Assembly: GCF_015557435.1 (NCBI RefSeq) | Contig: NZ_JADNOH010000102.1 | Span: forward strand, 1-50,844 | Length of the DNA stretch: 50,844 bases | Reading direction: 5' to 3' | DNA from: Collinsella aerofaciens | Lineage (GTDB): Bacteria > Actinomycetota > Coriobacteriia > Coriobacteriales > Coriobacteriaceae | Part shown: one piece after another, positions 33,044-42,890 of the stretch | Layout of the letters: each line of letters begins with the position of its first letter | Numbering within the stretch: position 1 is the first letter of the stretch | The notes under the pieces: generated by a model | The model's input: only the letters and a program-made list of their open reading frames with translations | The model's database searches: none | What the model was told of the DNA's origin: nothing | Program-made: the position numbers and the translations under genes

Positions 33044-33075
33044 AAAAAAGGCGCTGAGCCACACGGCCCAGCGCC
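33044..33075 (-). terminator. Terminator of enolase
   Basis: GGCGCTG/CAGCGCC stem; on the minus strand TTTTTT follows. Located 64 bases past the eno stop. Confidence 0.85.
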
Positions 33076-33138
33076 CAATGACAGCAAGCAGAAGTAGGGC
33101 GGGCCCGAGTCAACCCCGCCCCGCGAGCACCACTTGCC

Positions 33139-34440
<1,302 letters not shown>

Positions 34441-34526
34441 TCACTTGGAAACGTAGTTGATGCAAGCGACTGGCCGACCGTGCACCATCGGTGCGCCTCC
34501 GTAAGTTAGCCATGTCGCACTTTTGC

Positions 34527-34556
34527 ATTATGCCCTAAGTTAACCGAGGGATACAA
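34527..34556 (-). promoter_or_regulatory. Candidate enolase promoter
   Basis: On the minus strand TTGTAT (34551-34556) and CATAAT (34527-34532) are spaced by 18 bases, about 100 bases before the enolase ATG. Confidence 0.5.
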
Positions 34557-34574
34557 TTGTTTTCGAAAAATTTA

Positions 34575-34611
34575 GCGGGAACGATGAGACGTGTCAGCTC
34601 GTCGTTCCCGC
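34575..34611 (-). terminator. Terminator of the larC-yfcE-mazG operon
   Basis: GCGGGAACGA/TCGTTCCCGC stem directly after the mazG stop; on the minus strand TAAATTTTT follows. Confidence 0.85.
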
Positions 34612-34615
34612 AGTT

Positions 34616-35476
34616 TTACTCCTCCGCCTTTGCGGCATCCCACAGGTCGTTGAGGCCATGGGTCGAAAGCTCAGCCAGATCCATATGGGCGTTGGCCGTC
34701 ATCTGCTCCATCGCGGCCCAGCGGCGGCGGAACTTTGCCGTGCTGGCGCGCAGAGCACTCTCGGCGTCGATTCCCTCCTTGCGCGCAACGTTGACCAGGG
34801 CAAAGAGCAGGTCGCCAAACTCCATCTCGCGCTCGGGCGAGCCGGGAGCCTCAGCCTCAAACTCGGCACGCTCCTCGGCGACCTCGTCCCACACGTCCTG
34901 GACCGTCTCCCACTCAAAGCCCACGGCAGCCGCCTTGCGCGACACCTTCTGAGCCTGCATCAGCGCCGGCAGGTGCGTGGGCACGCCGTCGAGCAGGCCC
35001 TCGGGCGCAGCCTCGCCTGCCGCCACGGCCTTGTCCTTGGCAGCTTTCTCGGCAAGCTTAACCTCGTCCCAGATCTTGAGTACCTCGTCAGAGTTATCGG
35101 CATCCGCATCGCCAAACACGTGCGGGTGACGGCGGATGAGCTTGGCGTCGATATCGCGTGCCACATCGGCCAGCGTAAACTCACCGGCGTCCGCCGCAAT
35201 CTGCGCATGCAGTACGACCTGCATGAGCACGTCGCCGAGCTCCTCGCGCAGATGCGCCACGTCGTCCGCCTCAATGCAATCGAGCGCCTCGTAGGCTTCC
35301 TCGATCATGTTCTTGCCGATGCTCTGATGCGTCTGTTCGCGATCCCACGGGCAGCCATCGGGCTGACGCAGACGCCAGATGGTCTGCACCAGATGCTGCA
35401 GCTCGGCCGACGCGTCGACCAGCGTGGACAGATCGCGCGAGCCCTCGGCATTTTGCTGGGCCGTGTGCTGCGCCAT
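34616..35476 (-). CDS. mazG: Nucleoside triphosphate pyrophosphohydrolase MazG
   Basis: A 286-residue enzyme that hydrolyses (d)NTPs to NMP and pyrophosphate, cleaning the nucleotide pool and modulating ppGpp effects. It has two MazG domains: the first with CPWDREQTHQSIGKNMIEEA and LREELGDVLMQVVLHA carrying the metal-binding ExxE...ExxD pattern, the second near 185-250 (GFEWETVQDVWDEVAEE, EMEFGDLLFALVNVA). The ATG at 35476 follows the stop of the phosphodiesterase gene by two bases, with GGAGG upstream; a longer in-frame start has no support. It is the last gene of a three-gene operon. Confidence 0.94.
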   Translation of the reverse strand: MAQHTAQQNAEGSRDLSTLVDASAELQHLVQTIWRLRQPDGCPWDREQTHQSIGKNMIEEAYEALDCIEADDVAHLREELGDVLMQVVLHAQIAADAGEFTLADVARDIDAKLIRRHPHVFGDADADNSDEVLKIWDEVKLAEKAAKDKAVAAGEAAPEGLLDGVPTHLPALMQAQKVSRKAAAVGFEWETVQDVWDEVAEERAEFEAEAPGSPEREMEFGDLLFALVNVARKEGIDAESALRASTAKFRRRWAAMEQMTANAHMDLAELSTHGLNDLWDAAKAEE

Positions 35477-35478
35477 GG

Positions 35479-36027
35479 TTAGTCCTCCTCCATGATCACG
35501 TGGCGGAACGCACCGCCCTCGTAGATGCCGTAGCTGTGCGTGCCATCCTTGGGAATGCTCACGCTGCCGGGGTTGAAGAGCCATAGGCCCGGGTGCGTCT
35601 CGCTTGCCTCGTTAACCTTGATATGCGTGTGGCCGTAGACGAGCGCGGAGCCCTCGGGCAGCGCGGGCGCGTGGTCGACGCTGTTGTGCATGCCGGCGCC
35701 AAAGACGTGGCCATGCGTCAGGAACAGCTCGCGGCCGGTCTCGTCGAACAGCATGGCGTAGTCCGCCATGACGGGAAAGTCGAGCACCATCTGGTCGACC
35801 TCGGCGTCACAGTTGCCACGCACCGCGATGATGCGGTCGGCCAGGGCGTTGAGCAGCGGAATCACACGCTTGGGGGCGTAGTCGCGCGGCAGGTCGTTGC
35901 GCGGGCCGTGGTAGAGCAGGTCGCCCAGCAGCACAATGCGGTCGGGCTGCTCGGACTCGATGGCGGCGACCAGGCGCTCGGTCCAATATGCCGAGCCGTG
36001 GATGTCGGAAGCGATGAGGTATTTCAT
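35479..36027 (-). CDS. yfcE: YfcE/MJ0936-type phosphodiesterase
   Basis: A 182-residue metallophosphoesterase of the YfcE group, which splits phosphodiesters such as bis-pNPP; the natural substrate is unknown. Motifs: SDIHGS (8-13), LLGDLLYHGPRND, VRGNCDAEVD, LTHGH and YGHTHIK, then FNPGSVSIPKDG, which is typical of this group. AAAGGA lies six bases before the ATG at 36027. It is the middle gene of the larC-like/yfcE/mazG unit. Confidence 0.9.
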   Translation of the reverse strand: MKYLIASDIHGSAYWTERLVAAIESEQPDRIVLLGDLLYHGPRNDLPRDYAPKRVIPLLNALADRIIAVRGNCDAEVDQMVLDFPVMADYAMLFDETGRELFLTHGHVFGAGMHNSVDHAPALPEGSALVYGHTHIKVNEASETHPGLWLFNPGSVSIPKDGTHSYGIYEGGAFRHVIMEED

Positions 36028-36082
36028 GGTGGTCCTTTCGGGTGGGGTGGATATGACTGGGCGCGGGATGTCGCCGGCCGCG

Positions 36083-36568
36083 CTATTCAAATCGCAGTGC
36101 CGCGCTCTGGGCCGCCTGCATCACGCGTTGGAGCGGCACGTTGTGCTCACGGGCAAGACGGGCGCAATCCTCGTACTCGGGAGCCGCGCGCTCGCTGCCG
36201 TCGGGCAGGGTGGCTACTTTGACGGCCACCTCGCCCCAAGGCGTCGCCACCTGCTCAAAACGACGCGGCAGACAGACGCGCTCCATAACCTGGCGGCGGA
36301 TGCCGTTGGTCGTGGTTTCCAAAAAGATGATCATCTGCAGACGGTCAATGTCCTCGCGAGCGCAGATTACCTGCAGCTGCCAGCCGGGACGACCTTTTTT
36401 GCAGTAGAGAGGCAGCCAGTGCACTTCGCGGGCGCCCGCCTCACGCAAGCGGTCGGCGGCATAGGCGAGTACCTCGGGCGACGCATCGTCGATGTCGCAC
36501 TCCAGCTTGACGATGGTTTCGGGCGCATCGGTCTCGCGGGACAGCGGAGATGTACTTCCACGTTGCAT
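36083..36568 (-). CDS. Stand-alone LarC C-terminal (LarC2-like) domain
   Basis: A 161-residue protein matching the C-terminal half of LarC, the CTP-dependent enzyme that inserts nickel into the pincer cofactor of lactate racemase. The conserved stretch begins KLECDIDDASPEVLAYAADR and continues with KKGRPGWQLQVI, FLETTTNGIR, TPWGEVAVKV and APEYEDCARLAREHNVPL. The N-terminal LarC1 part is absent, and no larA, larB or larE lies in the window. The ATG at 36568 has AAAGGA about ten bases upstream. It starts the operon with yfcE (55 bases later) and mazG. Its role without LarC1 is unclear. Confidence 0.82.
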   Translation of the reverse strand: MQRGSTSPLSRETDAPETIVKLECDIDDASPEVLAYAADRLREAGAREVHWLPLYCKKGRPGWQLQVICAREDIDRLQMIIFLETTTNGIRRQVMERVCLPRRFEQVATPWGEVAVKVATLPDGSERAAPEYEDCARLAREHNVPLQRVMQAAQSAALRFE

Positions 36569-36670
36569 ACGGTCCGGATCCTTTCCGCACGGGCTCGTTT
36601 TATTCATCCAAACGCTAGCACATCGGACGTGGCACAGGCGTGACTTTCGTCCGTCGCCGCCCTCGCCCCT

Positions 36671-36741
36671 ATCCAAACATGTACATCAGCCTCCAAACAT
36701 GTCATTTTTTGTCGGTTTTGGAGGCTGACGTACATGTTTTG
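36671..36741. repeat. Palindromic repeat family B, copy 1
   Basis: Arms CCAAACATGTACATCAGCC and GGCTGACGTACATGTTTTGG face each other across a core containing TCCAAACATGTCATTTTTTG. Nearly identical to the copy at 40972-41044 and in the same orientation. Confidence 0.8.
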
Positions 36742-36860
36742 GAGCGGGCAACGCCTAGGACAAACTCACGCCGCCCACACCCACCCCTTAAGTTCGCCAC
36801 GCTCAACAATTTTGAACATTCTACGCAGTTCGTCGGCCAAAAATAACCCTCGGCGTACTT

Positions 36861-36890
36861 ATGCAACCCCCGATGGTACTCTAGTTGCAT
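36861..36890. promoter_or_regulatory. Inverted repeat upstream of the ABC exporter gene
   Basis: ATGCAAC (36861-36867) and GTTGCAT (36884-36890) are perfect inverted 7-mers with a 16-base spacer, 60 bases before the ATG. Possible repressor or activator site; no clear promoter boxes were recognised. Confidence 0.35.
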
Positions 36891-36950
36891 TTGGCTAACT
36901 AGACGGCTGTCGAGCATCCTGCGCGGCACCGTCACGACACCGGAGGTTCC

Positions 36951-39900
36951 ATGTTCGAGAAGCGGCTCTTCTCCCTTGTTCCGCAGGCAACGCCCTACAT
37001 TGTGGCGAGCGTCCTGTTTAAGTGGATTGCGCTCATGGCAAACATTACCGTGATGTGGGTGCTCGCGCGCATCTTGGGCGGTATCGTCATCGGCGGCCTC
37101 CCCACCTCGCTCGCCATCGATGCACTCAAGCAGGCCGCTCTGCCGCTCGCCGCCGCCATCATCGTGCGTGCCGCCTCCATCTATCTGGCCCAGCGCGCCG
37201 GCGACAAGGCTGCCTTCGAGGCCGTCCGCCGCGTGCGCTCGCTCGTCTACGACAAGCTCACCGCGCTCGGCCCCTCCTACACCGAGACCGTCCCCACCGC
37301 CGAGGCCGTGCAGACCAGCGTCGAGGGCGCCACGCAGCTCCAGGTGTACTTTGGCGGTTACCTGCCGCAGCTTTTCTTTGCCGGCCTGGCGCCCATCACG
37401 CTGTTTGTGCTGCTCGCAGGCCAGGCGGGCCTTCCCGCCGCACTGTTGCTCGCCTGCGTTCCGGTCATCCCCGTCTCCATCATGATGGTCATGCGCAACG
37501 CCAAAAAGATCGGCGCCGAGTACTGGGGCAGCTATGTCGATCTGGGCGGCATGTTCCTGGAGGCCGTTCAGGGCCTCACCACCCTTAAGGTCTACCAGGC
37601 CGACCGCGACTGGCACGAGCGCATCAACGCCGAGTCCGAGCGTTTTCGCGGGGCGACCATGCGCCTGCTGGTGATGCAGCTGCGCTCCATTTGTGTCATG
37701 GACCTGGTCGTCTACATGGGCGCCGCACTCGGCATTATCGTCGCCGCGCTGCAACTCGCCAGCGGAAAGATCGGCTTTGACGCCGCCTTCCTCATCGTCT
37801 TTCTATCGCAGGAGTTCTTTTTGCCCATGCGCCGCCTGGGGTCGCTGTTCCACACGGCCATGAACGGCATGGCTGCCTCGCGCCGCATGTTCGGCATTTT
37901 GGATACGCCCGAGCCCGAGCGCGGCAATGTTGAGCTTGACGGCCACGGCGATATCGAACTTTCCGGCGTGGGCTATGCCTACGGCGACCGCACCGTGTTG
38001 GACGGCGCCGACGCGACCATCGCGCGCGGCTCGCTCGTGGCGCTCGTGGGCGAAAGCGGTGGCGGCAAGTCCACACTCGCGGGGATCATCGCAGGCCGCA
38101 AGGATGCCTACCGGGGCAACGTTCGCATCGGCGGCGTTGAGCTGCGCGATGCCACGGCCGCCTCGCTTATGCGCGCCGTGACCCTGGTGCCCACCAACGG
38201 CTATCTGTTCGCCGGCACCCTGCGCGAAAACCTGCTGCTCGCCAAGCCCGATGCCACCGATGCCGAGCTTTTGCACGCGCTCGACCGCACACGCGTTGCG
38301 GCCTTTGTGCAGGCAAACGGCGGACTCGACATGGTGATTAACGAAGGCGGCACCAACCTTTCGGGCGGTCAGCGTCAGCGCGTGTGCATGGCCCGCGCCC
38401 TGCTGCACGACTCGCCTATCTATGTGTTTGACGAGGCTACGAGCAACGTAGACGCTGCAAGCGAGGCGGCGATTGGCGAGGTCATCGCGTCGTTTGCCGG
38501 CGATCACACCGTGATCGTGGTGGCACATCGCTTGTCGACCATCGTGGACGCCGACCAGATTCTGGTGCTAGAGCGCGGTCGCATTGCCGAGCGCGGGACT
38601 CACGGCGAACTTCTGGCAGACGCGGGCGTCTATGCACGCATGTGGGACAGCCAGGAGCAGCTCTCGGCGTATGCGTATGCCGAGGACGGGGCTGAGGATG
38701 TTGCCGTGGTGGAGGCTGCCGAGGGCGATGACGTTTGCGCTGATGACCGCGGCGGTGCCGGCGTGGCTGCAACCGCCGCGGCATCCGGCTCCGGCCATGC
38801 CCGTCGCTCGGCTCCGTCCATCATGTGGCGCATGATGGGGCTCGTGCGTCCGCTGGCCGGATGGCTCGTGCTGGCCGTCGCCCTGGGCAGCATCGGCATG
38901 CTTACCGCCGCGTTTGTTCCGGCGTTTGGTGCCTTTGGACTTATGGCCGCCTTGGGTCACAACGCCCTGGGGCTGGGTCTTGTTGGCGCATGCGTGGCCT
39001 GCGCCGTCTGCGGCATCGCGCGCGGACCGCTCCACTATGGCGAACAGCTCTGCAACCATTACATCGCGTTTCGCCTACTCGCGCACATCCGCGACCTGGT
39101 GTTCGGAGCCCTGCGCCAGCTGGCGCCCGCCAAGCTCGAGGGCCGCGGCAAGGGCGAGCTCGTGAGTCTCGTCACCTCGGATATTGAGCTGCTCGAGGTC
39201 TTCTATGCACACACCATCTCGCCCATCGCCATCGCCTTGGTCTGCACCGCCGTCTTTGAGGGCTTCTTGCTGACCGTGAGCCCCGAGCTCGCCGGCATCG
39301 CGCTTGTGGCCTATGCGGTCTTGGGCGTGCTGCTGCCTCTGGTTTCGGCCAAGGCATGTGGCACCACCGGCCGCCAGAGCCGCGAGGGCGCAGGCAAACT
39401 GGGCGCCTTTGTGCTCGACAGCCTGCGTGGCGCGTCCGAGACCATCCAGTTTGCCGGCGGCACCGATCGCGGTCGCGCCCTGGGCGAGCTGACCGAGCAG
39501 GTCGGCACCGTGGACGCACGCCTCAAGCGCCGCCAGGCAGCCAGCGAGGCCGTGGCCGACGCGCTCATCCTCGTTGCCAACCTGGTGATGCTCGGACGTG
39601 CGCTGCAGCTGGTGGCTGCGGGAACGATCGATTTCGCCGCGGCGTTTGTCGCCGTCTTTACCTTTGTGTCGTCCTTTGGCTCGGTAATGGCCGTGAGCCG
39701 TCTGGGCGCCTCGCTACAGGAGACGCTCGCCTCGGGCGCGCGCGTGCTCGACCTGCTCGATGAGCAGCCCCAGTGTGCCGAGGTCGCGGACGGACAGGAC
39801 GTGGAGTTCGCTGGCGCCGCCGCCGAACATGTGAGCTTTAGCTATACGGGTGACGCGGGTGCCGACGACGCAGGACAGGTGGCGGACGAGACGGCCGCGA

Positions 39901-40508
39901 ACCTCATCCTCGACGACGTGACCTGCACCTTTGCGCCCGGCACCATGACCTGCATCATGGGGCGTTCGGGTTCGGGCAAGTCGACGCTGCTCAAGCTGCT
40001 CATGCGCTTTTGGGACCCCACCGCCGGTGCCATCACGGTGAGCGGCATCGACACCCGTCGCATCAACACGGCGAGCTTGCGCGGCCACGAGGCCTATATG
40101 ACCCAGGACACGCACCTGTTCTGCGGCACCGTGCGCGAGAACTTGCTCGTCGCGCGCGCCGACGCCACCGATGCCGAGCTGCTCGACGCCTGCCAGTCCG
40201 CCTCGCTCACTGCGCTTATCGACCGCCTGCCGCAGGGCCTCGACACCCCCGTCGCCGAGCTGGGCGACTCGCTCTCGGGCGGCGAGCGTCAGCGCATCGG
40301 CCTCGCGCGCATCTTCCTCAACGATGCGCCCTTCATTTTGCTCGACGAACCCACCAGCGCGCTCGATGCCCTCAACGAGGCAGCCGTGATGCAGGCGGTC
40401 GATGAGCTCAAGCGCCGTGGCAAGACCATCGTGCTGGTGAGCCACCGTGCCAGCACCTGCGCGTTTGCCGATTGCTCGCTTTCGGTCGAGCACGGGAGGC
40501 TCAGCTAA
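36951..40508 (+). CDS. cydDC: Fused CydD-CydC-like ABC exporter
   Basis: A 1185-residue protein holding two complete membrane-plus-ATPase halves. Half 1: six helices (1-310), Walker A GESGGGKST near 367, signature NLSGGQRQR near 470, Walker B VFDEATSNVD. A linker of about 70 acidic/Ala residues follows. Half 2: helices (about 625-940), Walker A GRSGSGKST near 1004, signature SLSGGERQR near 1109, Walker B LLDEPTSALD. The overall type fits CydDC, which exports cysteine and glutathione to the cell exterior and is needed for cytochrome bd assembly; most bacteria use two genes. GGAGG lies five bases before the ATG. No cydAB is in the window, so the substrate is inferred. Confidence 0.85.
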   Translation: MFEKRLFSLVPQATPYIVASVLFKWIALMANITVMWVLARILGGIVIGGLPTSLAIDALKQAALPLAAAIIVRAASIYLAQRAGDKAAFEAVRRVRSLVYDKLTALGPSYTETVPTAEAVQTSVEGATQLQVYFGGYLPQLFFAGLAPITLFVLLAGQAGLPAALLLACVPVIPVSIMMVMRNAKKIGAEYWGSYVDLGGMFLEAVQGLTTLKVYQADRDWHERINAESERFRGATMRLLVMQLRSICVMDLVVYMGAALGIIVAALQLASGKIGFDAAFLIVFLSQEFFLPMRRLGSLFHTAMNGMAASRRMFGILDTPEPERGNVELDGHGDIELSGVGYAYGDRTVLDGADATIARGSLVALVGESGGGKSTLAGIIAGRKDAYRGNVRIGGVELRDATAASLMRAVTLVPTNGYLFAGTLRENLLLAKPDATDAELLHALDRTRVAAFVQANGGLDMVINEGGTNLSGGQRQRVCMARALLHDSPIYVFDEATSNVDAASEAAIGEVIASFAGDHTVIVVAHRLSTIVDADQILVLERGRIAERGTHGELLADAGVYARMWDSQEQLSAYAYAEDGAEDVAVVEAAEGDDVCADDRGGAGVAATAAASGSGHARRSAPSIMWRMMGLVRPLAGWLVLAVALGSIGMLTAAFVPAFGAFGLMAALGHNALGLGLVGACVACAVCGIARGPLHYGEQLCNHYIAFRLLAHIRDLVFGALRQLAPAKLEGRGKGELVSLVTSDIELLEVFYAHTISPIAIALVCTAVFEGFLLTVSPELAGIALVAYAVLGVLLPLVSAKACGTTGRQSREGAGKLGAFVLDSLRGASETIQFAGGTDRGRALGELTEQVGTVDARLKRRQAASEAVADALILVANLVMLGRALQLVAAGTIDFAAAFVAVFTFVSSFGSVMAVSRLGASLQETLASGARVLDLLDEQPQCAEVADGQDVEFAGAAAEHVSFSYTGDAGADDAGQVADETAANLILDDVTCTFAPGTMTCIMGRSGSGKSTLLKLLMRFWDPTAGAITVSGIDTRRINTASLRGHEAYMTQDTHLFCGTVRENLLVARADATDAELLDACQSASLTALIDRLPQGLDTPVAELGDSLSGGERQRIGLARIFLNDAPFILLDEPTSALDALNEAAVMQAVDELKRRGKTIVLVSHRASTCAFADCSLSVEHGRLS

Positions 40509-40930
40509 TGGCGCGCCCGGCCGACACGCCGGAGCTGGCGGGCGAGCGTGCGCGCGAGGCCCAGATGGTGTCGCAGATGATCGCCCTGTGGTGCCGCGGG
40601 CATCATGGCGGCGGGCGTGCGGGCGTGCGGGCTGCTGGTGGCGATGCGCCCGCGCGCATAAAGCTCGGATTCCGAACCATCGCCCTCTGTCCCGAATGCG
40701 CCGAGCTGCGAGAATACGCCGTCGCACGCATTGAGCGCTGCCCGCATATGGGCACCAAGACGTTTTGCTCGGCCTGTCCCTCGCATTGTTATCGGCCTGC
40801 CATGCGCGAGAAGATCCGCGAGGTCATGCGTTGGTCGGGCCCGCGCATGATCTTCTATCGCCCCATCACCGCCATACGCCACGCGGTGGTGACCGTGCAA
40901 TCCAAACGGGCGGCGAAGCGGAGCAAGTAG
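40508..40930 (+). CDS. YgbA-like protein, nitrous oxide-stimulated promoter family
   Basis: A 140-residue Cys-rich protein. The conserved part has CPECAELREYAVARIERCPH, then KTFCSACPSHCYRPAMREKI and REVMRWSGPRMIFYRPITAI, which matches the YgbA family. E. coli ygbA is controlled by NsrR and helps recovery from nitric oxide stress. The Cys clusters suggest a metal or Fe-S site. The ATG at 40508 shares one base with the exporter stop (TAATG), so it is translationally coupled to the CydDC-like exporter. The first 45 residues are variable and Gly/Arg-rich. Confidence 0.85.
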   Translation: MARPADTPELAGERAREAQMVSQMIALWCRGHHGGGRAGVRAAGGDAPARIKLGFRTIALCPECAELREYAVARIERCPHMGTKTFCSACPSHCYRPAMREKIREVMRWSGPRMIFYRPITAIRHAVVTVQSKRAAKRSK

Positions 40931-40971
40931 CACTGGAGCTGACGTGCGCCGCTGCCGCCCCTTGCCTTCGC

Positions 40972-41044
40972 CTCAAACGTGTACGTCAGCCTCCAAACAT
41001 GTCATTTTTTGACGGTTTTGGAGGCTGATGTACACGTTTTGAGA
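40972..41044. repeat. Palindromic repeat family B, copy 2
   Basis: Arms CTCAAACGTGTACGTCAGCC and GGCTGATGTACACGTTTTGAG around the same core as the copy at 36671. Arm changes are matched on both sides (ACATGT there, ACGTGT/ACACGT here), so pairing is kept. Confidence 0.8.
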
Positions 41045-41169
41045 GCGCAAACGAGGCCGCACCGCGCGCTGCACAGCCTTTCCACTCGATTTCAACTCGC
41101 GGCGCGCACGACATGCCAGACGCCGCGTCATTACAATGGAGCGGATTCGCCAAATGCAAAGGAGCCGCC

Positions 41170-42081
41170 ATGTCCACGTGCCCGCTGGTTGATTGCCATA
41201 CCCATACCTCGTTTTCGGACGGACGTGCCTCGTTTGAGGAAAACGTTCGCGCTGCCGCAGCAGCCGGCTGCCAGGTCATGGTCTCGACCGACCACCTCAC
41301 CTTGCCTGCCAGCATGGATGCTAACTGCGAGGTGCAGGTTGTCGAGGGCGACTTGCCGGTGCATCGCCTGGCATTTGAGGACGCCCGCAAACTCGCCGCG
41401 CAGATTGCGCCGGAGCTCAGCTTTATCTACGGATTTGAATGTGATTGGTACGAGGGCTGCGAGCCCTTGGTTGAACGCTGGTCCGATGGCGCCGTGGTGC
41501 GCCTGGGCAGCGTGCATTGGATCGGCGACCCCGGCGATATCATGGCCGGCGCCGCGGGTACGGCGGGAACGGAGGATGTCGCTCGCCCCGACACGCATGA
41601 TTCGCTCTGCGGTTGGATCGACGACGACACCAACCTGCATGTTTGGGAGAACCTGGGGGTGCGCGGCGTATGGGAGCGCTATGTCGACGACTGGTGCCAC
41701 GCCTGCGAGAGCTCGCTCAACTTTGACGTGATGGCCCATCCCGATCTGGTCATGCGTTTTTCGAAGGAGGGCTTCGCGCCCGACTTTGACCCCATGCCAT
41801 TCTGGGAGCAGATGGCCGAGTGCGCTCACGATACGGGTCGCCGCGTTGAGGTCTCGACCGCCGCGCCGCGCAAGGGCCTCGACGACTACTATCCCGCGAC
41901 CGGCCTGTTGCGCTGTTTCGCCCACGCCGAGGTGCCGATCACTTTTGGCTCGGACGCGCACCGCGCCTTCGATATCTGCTGGAACATCCGCGAAGCCCAG
42001 GCCCACGCCTACGAATGCGGCTACCGAACCTTCGACATCCCCCACCCCACTGGCGAATGGAAGCCCGCGCCCCTCTTCTAA
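41170..42081 (+). CDS. hisK: Histidinol-phosphatase, PHP family (HisK)
   Basis: A 303-residue PHP-domain phosphatase that removes phosphate from L-histidinol phosphate, the next-to-last step of histidine synthesis. Metal-binding motifs: DCHTHTSFSDG near the start, STDHLTLP, the Glu in YGFECDW, GSVHWIGD, VMAHPDLVMRF and the final FGSDAHRAFD. The ATG at 41170 has AAAGGAG six bases upstream. HisB here is dehydratase-only, so a separate phosphatase is needed, and this gene supplies it. It faces the end of the his operon, separated by a family A palindrome. Confidence 0.9.
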   Translation: MSTCPLVDCHTHTSFSDGRASFEENVRAAAAAGCQVMVSTDHLTLPASMDANCEVQVVEGDLPVHRLAFEDARKLAAQIAPELSFIYGFECDWYEGCEPLVERWSDGAVVRLGSVHWIGDPGDIMAGAAGTAGTEDVARPDTHDSLCGWIDDDTNLHVWENLGVRGVWERYVDDWCHACESSLNFDVMAHPDLVMRFSKEGFAPDFDPMPFWEQMAECAHDTGRRVEVSTAAPRKGLDDYYPATGLLRCFAHAEVPITFGSDAHRAFDICWNIREAQAHAYECGYRTFDIPHPTGEWKPAPLF

Positions 42082-42096
42082 CCCATCCCCTTCATC

Positions 42097-42164
42097 AGTT
42101 GCGGTGAAATAGGGACTGTTTTGCCTGATGAAGCGTTTAAACAGTCCCTATTTCACCGCAACTT
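42097..42164. repeat. Palindromic repeat family A, copy 3
   Basis: Perfect stem: AGTTGCGGTGAAATAGGGAC continuing TGTTT, paired with AAACA and GTCCCTATTTCACCGCAACT. It lies between the convergent hisK and hisE genes and may end both transcripts, though the T-run is short. Confidence 0.85.
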
Positions 42165-42196
42165 CCATGGGGCCAGGGTAGCTAATTTGGGCTTGA

Positions 42197-42514
42197 CTAG
42201 TGACGGCGGGCGTTGAGTTCGCCGGCCAGTTCGTCGAGGGTGATGCCGTAGCGCTCGAGCGTTACGAGCAGGTGGTAGATCAGGTCGCCGGCCTCGTAGC
42301 GAATGTGGTCGTGGTCGTTGTCCTTGCAGGCCATGATGACCTCGCTCGCCTCCTCGGCCAGCTTCTTGAGCAGCTCGTCCTCGACGTCGGTCAGCAGACG
42401 AGCAGTGTAGCTCTCCTGTGGCGATGCGTCGCGACGGCCGTGAATCACCTCGGCCAGGCCCGTCAGCGTCTCACCAATATTTCCATCCTGAACATTTGCG
42501 GTGCGCACACCCAT
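42197..42514 (-). CDS. hisE: Phosphoribosyl-ATP pyrophosphatase HisE
   Basis: A 105-residue all-helical enzyme that converts phosphoribosyl-ATP to phosphoribosyl-AMP plus pyrophosphate, step 2 of the pathway. The metal-binding EExxE...ExxD pattern is seen as KLAEEASEVIMACKD and YEAGDLIYHLLVTLE. In many bacteria HisE is fused to HisI; here the two are separate. It is the last gene of the operon, 46 bases after hisI. Full length for a stand-alone HisE. Confidence 0.93.
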   Translation of the reverse strand: MGVRTANVQDGNIGETLTGLAEVIHGRRDASPQESYTARLLTDVEDELLKKLAEEASEVIMACKDNDHDHIRYEAGDLIYHLLVTLERYGITLDELAGELNARRH

Positions 42515-42560
42515 AGTTCAATCCTTTCCGTTTTGCCGAGCGCCTAACAGAGCGCCCGCC

Positions 42561-42890
42561 CTAGGCGAGTTTCTTAAAGAAGCAGGTACGGTTGCCGGTG
42601 TGGCAAGCCGGGCCCGGAGAGTCCACCTTGACCAGCAGCGTATCGCTATCGCAGTCGGCCCAGAGCTCCTTGACCTCCTGCATATTGCCGCTCGTCGCGC
42701 CCTTGTTCCAGAGCTCCTGACGGCTACGGCTCCAAAACCACGTGGTCCCGGTCTTGAGCGTCAGCCCCACCGACTCCTCATTCATCCAAGCAACCATAAG
42801 CACCTCGCCAGTGTCATACTGCTGAACCACACAAGGAATCAGCCCCTTGGCGTCGTATGTAAGCTCGGCCGCAGTCGTCACTTGCTCCAT
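42561..42890 (-). CDS. hisI: Phosphoribosyl-AMP cyclohydrolase HisI
   Basis: A 109-residue zinc enzyme that opens the adenine ring of phosphoribosyl-AMP, step 3. The signature [18 protein letters not shown] is complete, and zinc/magnesium ligands lie in DCDSD and [10 protein letters not shown]. The ATG follows the hisF stop with no gap (TAA-ATG), so translation is coupled. Length matches a monofunctional HisI. Confidence 0.96.
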   Translation of the reverse strand: MEQVTTAAELTYDAKGLIPCVVQQYDTGEVLMVAWMNEESVGLTLKTGTTWFWSRSRQELWNKGATSGNMQEVKELWADCDSDTLLVKVDSPGPACHTGNRTCFFKKLA

